A stretch of DNA of 64,000 nucleotides, taken from NCBI GenBank assembly GCA_021770095.1, contig JAETRQ010000001.1, positions 1 through 64,000 on the forward strand, read 5' to 3'. This DNA is from Eubacteriaceae bacterium. Lineage in GTDB: Bacteria; Bacillota; Clostridia; Oscillospirales; Acutalibacteraceae. The notes beneath the pieces are model-generated. The model was not told the DNA's origin. It did not search any database and worked only from the letters and a program-made list of their open reading frames with translations. The position numbers and the translations under genes were made by a program. This document shows positions 1 through 7,021 of this stretch, in pieces; the first letter of the stretch is position 1; each line of letters opens with the position of its first letter.

Positions 1-85
1 TTTTTCTTATCGTTGTTTAATTTTCAAGGTCCTTTTGCTCTCGTTTGAGCCGTTCTTTTCTTCCGTCTCTCTCGAGTGCTTTGCA

Positions 86-114
86 ATATTATCACATATT
101 TTTTCAATTGTCAA
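86..114 (-). promoter_or_regulatory. Probable rRNA operon promoter reading out of the left edge
   Basis: Read on the minus strand, TTGACA (109-114) is followed by a 17-bp spacer and TAATAT (86-91), with a TG one base before the -10 (extended -10). Downstream, minus-strand bases about 1-60 contain a segment reading CTTGAAAATTAAACAA, the kind of leader/processing sequence found before rRNA genes in Bacillota. No rRNA is inside the window, so the rRNA identity is inferred from this leader and from promoter strength. The near-perfect promoter is directly visible. Confidence 0.6.
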
Positions 115-176
115 CAAGTTTGTGCAATTTTTTTAAAAAAAATTTTATCTTTAGCAAAATAGACAAAATATTTCAG

Positions 177-205
177 TTGAAATTCATATTTTTATTTGAT
201 ATAAT
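177..205 (+). promoter_or_regulatory. metA promoter
   Basis: TTGAAA (177-182), 17-bp spacer and TATAAT (200-205) with a TG extended -10. The transcript would start near 212, leaving a leader of about 60 bases, too short for a SAM riboswitch or T-box. It is arranged back to back with the outward promoter at 86-114. Confidence 0.7.
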
Positions 206-274
206 CATATAACTATCAAATAGATATTAGTATAATATAAATATACATTATAGTGTTGGAAGGAGGTTTATGTT

Positions 275-1189
275 ATGCCAATCAGAATTGACGACACATT
301 GCCGGCAAAACAAAACCTTGAAATCGAAAATATATTCATTATGAGCAATCAGCGTGCAGATATGCAGGACATCAGACCGCTTAAAATTATCATATTAAAT
401 CTGATGCCGACAAAACTTGAAACCGAAACACAATTATTAAGATTATTAAGTAACTCGCCATTACAGATTGATATTGATTTCTTACAAATGAAAAGTCATC
501 AATCAAAGAATGTTTCAAAAAACCATATGGACAAGTTTTATCAGACATTTGATGAAATTGAAAATAATAAATATGATGGAATGATTATTACAGGTGCACC
601 TGTTGAACTGCTTGATTTTACGGAAGTGGATTATTGGGATGAACTTTGTAAAATAATGGAATGGAGTAAAAAGAACGTATACAGTACATTCCACATCTGT
701 TGGGGAGCGCAGGCAGGATTATACTACCATTATGGAATTCCAAAAAGAAAACTGGATAAAAAAATGTTTGGCGTATTCCCCCACCGAAGTCTTGATGTTA
801 CTCATCCATTAATGAGAGGTATGGATGATGAATATTTTGTTCCGCACTCAAGACATACTGAAGTGAGCAGACAGGACATCGCTCAGGTCAAGCAGTTGCA
901 GATATTATCATACAGTGAGATAGCAGGCGTCCATATCGTTGCTGATATGGACTGCAAACAATTCTTTGTAACAGGACACAGCGAATACGACCGTGACACG
1001 CTTGCAAAAGAATATTTCAGAGATAAAAACAGAGGGCTTGATATTGATATTCCTTTTAACTACTTCCCTAACGATGACGATAAACTGGTTCCTATTATGA
1101 ACTGGAAAAGCAGCGCAAGCCTGATATTCTCAAACTGGCTGAATTATTTCGTATACCAAAAAACCCCGTATGATTTGAGCCAATTATAA
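275..1189 (+). CDS. metA: Homoserine O-acyltransferase, predicted acetyl-CoA type
   Basis: MetA activates the hydroxyl of L-homoserine by acylation, the first committed step from homoserine to methionine in the cytoplasm. The 304-residue protein aligns throughout with the MetA family and keeps the family's numbering: Cys142 in HICWGAQA is the acyl-enzyme nucleophile, with His235 and Glu237 in TGHSEYD completing the site. Residue 111 is Glu (TGAPVELL). In characterised MetA proteins Glu here goes with acetyl-CoA and Gly (as in E. coli) with succinyl-CoA, so I predict homoserine O-acetyltransferase despite the family's succinyltransferase name. A strong GGAAGGAGG ribosome site (258-266) selects this start. 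The gene stands alone between its own promoter and a terminator. Family call is firm; substrate call is inference from one residue. Confidence 0.95.
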   Translation: MPIRIDDTLPAKQNLEIENIFIMSNQRADMQDIRPLKIIILNLMPTKLETETQLLRLLSNSPLQIDIDFLQMKSHQSKNVSKNHMDKFYQTFDEIENNKYDGMIITGAPVELLDFTEVDYWDELCKIMEWSKKNVYSTFHICWGAQAGLYYHYGIPKRKLDKKMFGVFPHRSLDVTHPLMRGMDDEYFVPHSRHTEVSRQDIAQVKQLQILSYSEIAGVHIVADMDCKQFFVTGHSEYDRDTLAKEYFRDKNRGLDIDIPFNYFPNDDDKLVPIMNWKSSASLIFSNWLNYFVYQKTPYDLSQL

Positions 1190-1206
1190 ACTTTGATGAT
1201 ACAAAC

Positions 1207-1237
1207 AAAAACCTATGCTGAAAGCAGCATAGGTTTT
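1207..1237. terminator. Bidirectional terminator between metA and the convergent repeat-protein gene
   Basis: A perfect inverted repeat ACCTATGCTG / CAGCATAGGT with a four-base loop, flanked by A residues on one side and T residues on the other, so it can terminate transcription from both directions. It sits between two convergent genes. Confidence 0.85.
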
Positions 1238-1253
1238 TTCATATATATTACAA

Positions 1254-2201
1254 TTAGATTTCAACTTCTTCGCATGCATCCCAGAAAGTTTTGAACTCAT
1301 TCATATCGATGTTATACATTATACCATCATAGAACAAGGCATTTTCATCTGCAAAAACCATAAGACCCTCAAAATCATAATCAGGCTCACCGTCTACGAT
1401 TCCATAATCGTAACACAACATAGCAGCGTAGAGATTTCTTACATTTTCTTCATCAATAGCTCTTGTAGTTACCTCAAGAGTAGAAAGATAGTCAACAAAT
1501 GAGCTTACAAGTTTTGGATCAAGTGAAGCTTTGGCAATCATTTCACTCTCATCAGTCATCTGATCATTGGCATAAGCAATTATCAAGCCAAAGAAATCTT
1601 CATCAAAGTGAATACTTGGATCTTCTCTCCACATTCCGTAATAGTCAACATAATCGTCACCTATCCACTGGTTGTAGCACATTGCACCTGAAGTACCGAA
1701 ATAAGACCACCAATCCTCATCAATCTTGCACCACTTTGTAGCCATTACACCATTGCTCTTCAAATAATATTCATTATCTTTCCAAGAAATAAATGTATCT
1801 TCAAGCATATATCCGTCATCAAGATCAAGGAAATACCAGTCGCCTTTATACTGTTTCCAGCCGGTTGCCATGGCACCATTGGAATTGAGATAGTACCAGT
1901 CACCTCTTACCTTTTTCCAACCGGTTGCCATATCTCCGCTTGGATTGAGATAATACCATTGACCTCTTACCTTTATCCAGCCTGTCTGCATCCAGCCTTT
2001 GCTGTCAAAATGATACCATTTATTATTGATTTTTTCCCAACCATTTGTTGTATACGATGAATCACTGTGTCTGTACCACCAACGATTACCGGACTTAATC
2101 CACTTACCTGATGCACCAAATGCAGTTATTGTACTGGTTGCAATGATTGTCAATACCAAAATAAATGATAATAAACTGCTGAATTTCTTTTTACTGCTCA
2201 T
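1254..2201 (-). CDS. Secreted choline-binding-type repeat protein, copy 1
   Basis: A 315-residue secreted protein. Residues 1-30 form a signal peptide (lysine-rich start, hydrophobic core, cleavage near AFGAS). Residues about 30-195 hold some seven tandem repeats of about 20 residues, with signatures such as GWxKxxxxWYYLNxxGxMATGW. These are typical of the choline/cell-wall-binding repeat family that docks proteins on wall polymers. The last 110 residues are a separate, acidic domain I cannot assign. It ends in the pattern FYDGIMYNIDMNEFKTFW, shared in form with its two neighbours. No catalytic domain is recognisable, so the role is probably surface display or adhesion. It has its own promoter (2250-2278) and ends at the shared terminator with metA. 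Of the three copies this has the most diverged tail. Confidence 0.8.
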   Translation of the reverse strand: MSSKKKFSSLLSFILVLTIIATSTITAFGASGKWIKSGNRWWYRHSDSSYTTNGWEKINNKWYHFDSKGWMQTGWIKVRGQWYYLNPSGDMATGWKKVRGDWYYLNSNGAMATGWKQYKGDWYFLDLDDGYMLEDTFISWKDNEYYLKSNGVMATKWCKIDEDWWSYFGTSGAMCYNQWIGDDYVDYYGMWREDPSIHFDEDFFGLIIAYANDQMTDESEMIAKASLDPKLVSSFVDYLSTLEVTTRAIDEENVRNLYAAMLCYDYGIVDGEPDYDFEGLMVFADENALFYDGIMYNIDMNEFKTFWDACEEVEI

Positions 2202-2249
2202 AAAATTCTCCTTATTTATAATAATTTAACTACGAGTAGTTACAATTTG

Positions 2250-2278
2250 ATTATATATTATTTAATATAAGAATGCAA
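2250..2278 (-). promoter_or_regulatory. Promoter of repeat protein copy 1
   Basis: Minus strand TTGCAT (2273-2278), 17-bp spacer, TATAAT (2250-2255). The transcript would begin about 50 bases before the GGAG ribosome site of the gene starting at 2201. Confidence 0.65.
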
Positions 2279-2281
2279 TAT

Positions 2282-2316
2282 AAAAGTGATAAAAATGACA
2301 AATTCATATCACTTTT
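2282..2316 (-). terminator. Possible terminator of repeat protein copy 2
   Basis: AAAAGTGATA and TATCACTTTT are perfectly complementary around a 15-base loop, just past the stop of the gene at 2332. The loop is long and the T-tract weak, so this is a modest prediction. Confidence 0.45.
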
Positions 2317-2331
2317 ATTGAAAAATTATAT

Positions 2332-3231
2332 TTATTTTTCATAAATTGTATTGAACATATTTTCAATTTGTTCATCATCAATATCGTATATTAAATCATT
2401 ATAAAATAATGCATCAGCAACAACATTCATCTCTAACTTTTTACCATTGGCACAGTGTAAAACTATTCTGTAAGATGTTGCACCGTAAATCGGAAGTTCG
2501 TATGTTTTTCTTTCAGTTAATTCTAACTGAGAAAGGGATGAAACAAATGTATTGATAATATCTGCATCAGTTGTTGAAGCATACTTTTCTTTAATTCCGT
2601 AGTGCGAACTTATGATTTCCAAATATTTAACATTACTGTCAATTTTAACATCAAGGTCTTCTCTCCAAACACCATATGAGTCGAGATAATAGCCATCAAC
2701 CCATGTGTTATAACTCATTGCTCCTGACGAATCAAAGTGGAACCACTCATCATAGATTTTATACCAGCCTACAGCCATAGCGCCATTACTTTTCAAATAA
2801 TATTCATTGAAATTCCAGTAGATAAATTCATCGTAAATCATTGCACCATCTTCATCAAGATAGTACCAAGTACCATTTACATTTTTCCATGCTACTGCCA
2901 TGGAACCGTCTGAATTGAGATAATACCATTCTCCGTTTACCTTTTTCCAACCGGTTGCCATATCTCCGTTTAGATTAAGGTAATACCATTGACCTTTAAT
3001 TTTCAACCAGCCTGTCTGCATCCAGCCCTTATTGTCAAAATGATACCATTTATTATTGATTTTTTCCCAGTCATTTGTTGTATAAGATGAGTCACTGTGT
3101 CTGTACCACCAGCGGTCCCCTGACTTTATCCATCTGCCTGTATCTGCAAATACAGAAATTGAACCTGTTATTAAAATTGTAAATGCTAAAACAATTGCAA
3201 TGATACCTGTAATTCTTTTTTGATTTTTCAT
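2332..3231 (-). CDS. Secreted choline-binding-type repeat protein, copy 2
   Basis: A 299-residue paralogue of the genes on either side. An N-terminal signal peptide (about 1-29, ending SVFAD) is followed by about seven aromatic/glycine wall-binding repeats (about 32-190). The C-terminal domain of about 100 residues contains FVSSLSQLELTERKTY and ends FYNDLIYDIDDEQIENMF. The repeat half is close to identical in DNA to copies 1 and 3, for example around 3010-3070, while the tail is clearly different. This fits duplication followed by tail divergence or gene conversion. It is transcribed alone from a promoter at 3285-3313. A surface-anchored role is inferred from the repeats; the tail's ligand is unknown. 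Confidence 0.8.
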   Translation of the reverse strand: MKNQKRITGIIAIVLAFTILITGSISVFADTGRWIKSGDRWWYRHSDSSYTTNDWEKINNKWYHFDNKGWMQTGWLKIKGQWYYLNLNGDMATGWKKVNGEWYYLNSDGSMAVAWKNVNGTWYYLDEDGAMIYDEFIYWNFNEYYLKSNGAMAVGWYKIYDEWFHFDSSGAMSYNTWVDGYYLDSYGVWREDLDVKIDSNVKYLEIISSHYGIKEKYASTTDADIINTFVSSLSQLELTERKTYELPIYGATSYRIVLHCANGKKLEMNVVADALFYNDLIYDIDDEQIENMFNTIYEK

Positions 3232-3284
3232 ATGACGCTCTCCCTTATAATAATTAATAACAAAATAATTGTTATCATATTTTA

Positions 3285-3313
3285 AGTATACAATATATGG
3301 AAAAGTGTTGCAA
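3285..3313 (-). promoter_or_regulatory. Promoter of repeat protein copy 2
   Basis: Minus strand TTGCAA (3308-3313), 17-bp spacer, TATACT (3285-3290). The segment from the -35 onward (GCAACACTTT) recurs upstream of copy 3, where the -35 is CTGCAA (4372-4377) but the -10 is poor. Confidence 0.6.
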
Positions 3314-3321
3314 CAAAATTA

Positions 3322-3353
3322 TAAAAACCTATACCAAATGAATCGGTATAGGC
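3322..3353 (-). terminator. Terminator of repeat protein copy 3
   Basis: On the minus strand CCTATACC and GGTATAGG pair around a nine-base loop and are followed by a run of T residues. It lies just past the stop of the gene ending at 3377. Confidence 0.75.
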
Positions 3354-3376
3354 TTTCTGTGGAATATCACTATAAA

Positions 3377-4279
3377 TTATGCTTCAAGCAGGGTGTTAAA
3401 AAGATTTTCAATTTGTGTACCGTCAATATCATACATGATATAATTTTTAGTCAACACGTTCTCATCCATGAGAACACTGAAGGATGCGTTCGTACCGTCT
3501 GTATAATTAAATGTAATAATATAGACAGAACCGCCGGCAGTAGAATAGATGCGTCTTTCTGTCAATTTTGCTTCTGAAACATAAGATGCCAACTGCCTGA
3601 TTGTTTCAGGGTTATCTGTTGAAACAGTTGTATTTTCAGTTGGAAGACAATCAAAATGCTTTATATCAACATTTTTAACATTATATTTGATTACAATTTC
3701 CGTATCTGTAACCCATTTACCATTACTGTTAACATAATAATTATCTACCCACTGATTGAATGCCATTGCACCGGAATGATCAAAATAGTACCAGTCACCG
3801 TTTATTTTATACCAATCAATAGCCATAGCACCATTGTTCTTGAGATAGTAACAATCTTCTTTCCAGAAAATGAAACCGGTTTGCATTTCCCCACTTTTAC
3901 GCATAAAGTACCACTCATTATTAACTTTTTTCCATCCTGTCTGCATAGAGCCATCGGAATTAAGATAGTACCATTCACCTTTTACCTTTTTCCAACCGGT
4001 TGCCATATCTCCATTTGGATTGAGATAATACCATTGATTTTTTATTTTTAACCAGCCTGTCTGCATCCAGCCCTTATTGTCAAAATGATACCATTTGTTA
4101 TTGATTTTTTCCCAGTCATTTGTGGTATAAGAAGTATCAGTATGTCTGTACCACCATTTTCCATTACCTGCTTTTATCCATTTTCCTGATGCACCAAACG
4201 CAGCCATTGTGCTTGACAGTATAATTGTAAACACCAGAACAAACATCATTATACCTGTTAATTTCTTTTTACTATTCAT
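3377..4279 (-). CDS. Secreted choline-binding-type repeat protein, copy 3
   Basis: A 300-residue member of the tandem family. The signal peptide is residues 1-30 (cleavage near AFGAS). About seven wall-binding repeats follow (about 33-190), including WYYLNPNGDMATGWKKVKG. The C-terminal domain of about 105 residues is predicted to be mainly beta strands plus a final helix and ends YIMYDIDGTQIENLF. This tail resembles copy 2 more than copy 1 (shared LTERxxY and DIDxxQIENxFNT). It has its own ribosome site (GGAGAGAG) and terminator, so it appears monocistronic. It lies just downstream of sigF on the same strand with only a weak five-base-pair hairpin (about 4369-4387) between them. Some read-through from the sporulation operon is therefore possible. 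Confidence 0.8.
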   Translation of the reverse strand: MNSKKKLTGIMMFVLVFTIILSSTMAAFGASGKWIKAGNGKWWYRHTDTSYTTNDWEKINNKWYHFDNKGWMQTGWLKIKNQWYYLNPNGDMATGWKKVKGEWYYLNSDGSMQTGWKKVNNEWYFMRKSGEMQTGFIFWKEDCYYLKNNGAMAIDWYKINGDWYYFDHSGAMAFNQWVDNYYVNSNGKWVTDTEIVIKYNVKNVDIKHFDCLPTENTTVSTDNPETIRQLASYVSEAKLTERRIYSTAGGSVYIITFNYTDGTNASFSVLMDENVLTKNYIMYDIDGTQIENLFNTLLEA

Positions 4280-4404
4280 AAATCTCTCTCCTTTTCATTA
4301 CTATAAATACTCAATATAAATAGCAATTATATTTGTTTTCATATACTAAGTACTAAAAAAAGAAGAAAGTGTTGCAGTAAAAGCAACTAAAATTTATAAA
4401 TTTT

Positions 4405-5061
4405 TTATTCAAGGAGTTTTCTTAATTTAATGAGAATACTTTTCTCTTTACGTGAGACCTGAACCTGTGATATACCAAGAACAGAAGCCGTTTTTGCTTG
4501 CGTGTAACCTTTATAATAGCGCATATCAACAATTGACTTTTCAGTATCTGAAAGATACTTCATCAGCTGGAGTATGGACAATCTGTCAAAAAGATTGTCA
4601 CTCTCATCAATCGGAATATCAATTGTACTTTCTCCGTCTTCGCCGAAAGAATTGAGTGAAATCATAGGCGTGATTACATTCAGGACCTCTACTGTTTCCT
4701 CAGCAGTGCAATCAAGCATTTCAGACAGTTCGGAAACCGTTGGTTCTCTGAGTTCTTTTTTCACGAATTTTTCTCTGAAAGACTGGGCTTTAATTGCTTT
4801 TTCCTTTAGTGAACGGCTCACCTTTATTGCACCGCCGTCTCTGAAAATCCGCCGTATTTCTCCCATTATTACAGGAACAGCATAAGTTGAAAAAGCAAAA
4901 CCTTTTGATTCATCAAAATTATCTGCTGCTTTGATAAGCCCAACACAACCGCTCTGGAATAAATCATCATACTCAGCCCCTCGGCCGCGAAAGCGGTTTG
5001 CTACGGAATGAACAAGTCCGATATTGTTTGTAATCATTTCATCTCTGGAAGTTGTTACCAT
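4405..5061 (-). CDS. sigF: Forespore sigma factor F
   Basis: Sigma-F directs the first compartment-specific transcription in the forespore after asymmetric division. The 218-residue protein has the sigma-70 layout: region 2 with LVHSVANRFRGRGAEYDDLFQ and GFAFSTYAVPVIMGEIRR, region 3 around residues 85-130, and region 4 with YKGYTQAKTASVLGISQVQVSR as the -35-reading helix-turn-helix. VQVSR is characteristic of the SigF/SigG group. The preceding anti-sigma and anti-anti-sigma genes identify it as SigF rather than SigG. Its start overlaps the spoIIAB stop by seven bases, so the two are translationally coupled. Activity should be held in check by SpoIIAB until SpoIIAA is dephosphorylated. Confidence 0.95.
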   Translation of the reverse strand: MVTTSRDEMITNNIGLVHSVANRFRGRGAEYDDLFQSGCVGLIKAADNFDESKGFAFSTYAVPVIMGEIRRIFRDGGAIKVSRSLKEKAIKAQSFREKFVKKELREPTVSELSEMLDCTAEETVEVLNVITPMISLNSFGEDGESTIDIPIDESDNLFDRLSILQLMKYLSDTEKSIVDMRYYKGYTQAKTASVLGISQVQVSRKEKSILIKLRKLLE

Positions 5062-5492
5062 TTAACCTTACCTTCAATTTTTTTGGAAAGTGTTACGGTA
5101 GTACCTTTATCCTGCTTGGATCTGACTTTGATTTTATCACAAAAACTCTCCATAACAGTAAATCCAAGTCCTGCACGATCTCCTTCACCGGTAGTAAATA
5201 AGGGGGTCATTGCTTTATCAATATCACTGATTCCGCAGCCTTTGTCACGGATAACTATTTTTACAATATGGTTGTCATCAATTGAGCCTGATATAAATAT
5301 TTTACCGTATGTATTCTTATAAGCATGTACAATGCAATTGGTAACTGCTTCACTGACAGCGGTTTTTAAATCTGCAATCTCTTCCAATGTAGGGTCAAGC
5401 GGCGAAACAAAAGCGGAAACAACCACCCTTGCAAATGCTTCATTCACACTTTTACTGTCAACCGTCAATCTAAATTCATTCATTTTCATCAT
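5055..5492 (-). CDS. spoIIAB: Anti-sigma F factor and SpoIIAA kinase
   Basis: SpoIIAB binds and inhibits sigma-F and phosphorylates SpoIIAA. This 145-residue protein has the GHKL ATPase fold of the family: an N-box helix with TAVSEAVTNCIVHAYKN, the ATP-lid region DKGCGISDIDKA, and a G-rich segment LFTTGEGDRAGLGFTVMESF. It is full length relative to B. subtilis SpoIIAB. The AGGAG ribosome site lies inside the end of spoIIAA and favours the ATG at 5492. The frame overlaps spoIIAA by 17 bases and sigF by seven, the usual tightly coupled spoIIA arrangement. This keeps the stoichiometry of the three switch proteins fixed. Confidence 0.95.
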   Translation of the reverse strand: MMKMNEFRLTVDSKSVNEAFARVVVSAFVSPLDPTLEEIADLKTAVSEAVTNCIVHAYKNTYGKIFISGSIDDNHIVKIVIRDKGCGISDIDKAMTPLFTTGEGDRAGLGFTVMESFCDKIKVRSKQDKGTTVTLSKKIEGKVKW

Positions 5493-5811
5493 TATTTGTC
5501 TCCTTAATTATTGCAATCCTGCCAAGGCCGGCGAGCTCCATAATTTTTTTGGTCTGCCGGGTTACATTCTTTATTTCAAGTGTTGATGCAGATGATATAC
5601 TCTTAATAAGTCTGTATCTTCCCATAACAAGTCCTATGCCTGATGAATCCATAAAAGTAACATTTCTGAAATCAATTATCAAATGACCGGGCTTTTTAAA
5701 TTTAATTACACTGTCAATTTTATCCCTAACCTGTGTTGCTGTGTGATGATCAATCTCTCCAATAAGATATGCAATCACCAGATTGCCGCTTGACTCTATT
5801 GTAACATTCAT
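5476..5811 (-). CDS. spoIIAA: Anti-anti-sigma F factor
   Basis: SpoIIAA is a STAS-domain protein. Unphosphorylated, it displaces sigma-F from SpoIIAB. The phosphorylated serine is in FMDSSGIGLVMGRY, Ser56 with the start used here, matching Ser58 of B. subtilis. GEIDHHTA near the N-terminus is also a family hallmark. A longer frame opens with TTG at 5826, but GGGAGTG lies seven bases before the ATG at 5811, so I use that (111 residues). It is the first gene of the spoIIA operon. A sigma-H promoter would be expected upstream, yet only about 35 bases separate this start from the folC terminator and I find no good sigma-H or sigma-A site there. Confidence 0.93.
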   Translation of the reverse strand: MNVTIESSGNLVIAYLIGEIDHHTATQVRDKIDSVIKFKKPGHLIIDFRNVTFMDSSGIGLVMGRYRLIKSISSASTLEIKNVTRQTKKIMELAGLGRIAIIKETNNDENE

Positions 5812-5847
5812 TATTTTCACTCCCAATTAAATAAGCAATAATACCTA

Positions 5848-5898
5848 TTTAAAAATAAAAAATACCAATCTGTTTCACAATAATAACAGATTGGTATT
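5848..5898 (-). terminator. Terminator of the valS-folC operon
   Basis: AATACCAATCTGTT (5861-5874) and AACAGATTGGTATT (5885-5898) form a 14-bp perfect stem around a ten-base loop. On the minus strand it is followed by a T-rich tract. It directly follows folC and precedes spoIIAA. Confidence 0.85.
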
Positions 5899-5920
5899 AA
5901 ATATTTTATCATAATTTGTA

Positions 5921-7021
5921 TTATACAAATTCTTTTCTGATTTCTCTTATCAAAAAGAATGAACCGCAAACAAGTGACAAACCTTGCTCCATAGCAAAAT
6001 CAAGTGCTTCGATTGGATTTTCTATTGCAACAACATCGGAGCAATATTTTTCAGCAATTGTTTTTAATTTATCAGCAGGTAATGAACGCGGATTATCAGG
6101 TTGTGTTGTTATAATAAACTTACACTGGGGGGCAACAATGGCTAAGTAAGAATCAACATCTTTATCAGCCATCATACCGATAAGAGCAACTTCGTTTCTG
6201 ATGCATGTATTATCAACAAGGGCTCTGGCAGCACCAACATTGTGTCCCCCGTCAAAAAGAATACCATTAATGAATTCCTGTCTGCCGGGAATATGTGATA
6301 AATGCACATCAGCATTGATACCAAGTTCATTTAAAGTTTCAGCAGCAGTAGATACATTTTTTTCTGAAAATGAGGACTCGTCAGAGATATGTACCTTAAC
6401 CAACCTTGCATTTTTCCTTTTACATTCATTTTCAAAAACATACTCGCAATCCGGATTAGGATAAAGTACACATGTGCAGTTTTCTTTTATAATTCCCGCC
6501 TTTTGCAAAGCAATTTCTTCAATTGTATTGCCAAGGAAATTTGTATGGTCAAACGATATGGATGTTATGACGGATATATTTTGTTTCTCAACATTAGTAG
6601 CATCTTCAAGTCCGCCCAGACCACATTCAATGACCGCATAATCCACTTTTTCGTCAGCAAAATATTTGTACATAATTGCAGTCAGGAATTCAAACTCACT
6701 GCAATCATTATCCTTATACTCTTCAATATAAAATGCTAACTTTTTTTCGGGAATAAAATGATTATTAATTTGTATCTGCTCTCTGTAATCCACAACCCAA
6801 GGAGAAGTAAACAGGCCTGTTTTGTAACCATTATCCATCAAAATATCTGCAATCGTTGCGGCAACAGTACCTTTTCCGTTCGTGCCTGCAATATGAATAA
6901 TCTTAATTTTATTCTGAGGATTTCCCATTATCTCCAATAAATTAAGAATACGAACAAGTCCCGGCATAATGCCGAGACTTTGCTTATTTATTAAAACATC
7001 AATTGAATCTGAATATTTCAT
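5921..7021 (-). CDS. folC: Folylpolyglutamate synthase / dihydrofolate synthase, short form
   Basis: FolC adds glutamate to folates (and often to dihydropteroate) with ATP. The Mur-ligase fold is clear: P-loop HIAGTNGKGTVAA near residues 43-55, FTSPWVVDYREQI, ECGLGGLEDATN and SFDHTNFLG in the central domain, then IPGRQEF and LFDGGHN at the start of the C-terminal domain. At 366 residues it is about 60 shorter than usual. The missing part lies between SDESSFSEK and TAAETLNELG, where other members carry a strand-loop segment ending in a GxHQxxN motif. The reading frame is intact, so this looks like a natural short form. The start abuts the valS stop (TAAATG), and the pair is a common Bacillota operon. 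Confidence 0.88.
   Translation of the reverse strand: MKYSDSIDVLINKQSLGIMPGLVRILNLLEIMGNPQNKIKIIHIAGTNGKGTVAATIADILMDNGYKTGLFTSPWVVDYREQIQINNHFIPEKKLAFYIEEYKDNDCSEFEFLTAIMYKYFADEKVDYAVIECGLGGLEDATNVEKQNISVITSISFDHTNFLGNTIEEIALQKAGIIKENCTCVLYPNPDCEYVFENECKRKNARLVKVHISDESSFSEKNVSTAAETLNELGINADVHLSHIPGRQEFINGILFDGGHNVGAARALVDNTCIRNEVALIGMMADKDVDSYLAIVAPQCKFIITTQPDNPRSLPADKLKTIAEKYCSDVVAIENPIEALDFAMEQGLSLVCGSFFLIREIRKEFV

Noticed and set aside
206-274. SAM riboswitch or T-box before metA
   Set aside because: The leader after the promoter is only about 60 bases with no stable stems, too short for either element.
5812-5860. Sigma-H promoter before spoIIAA
   Set aside because: AGGTATT is near the -35 consensus, but there is no GAAT at the right distance and the site would be too close to the start codon.
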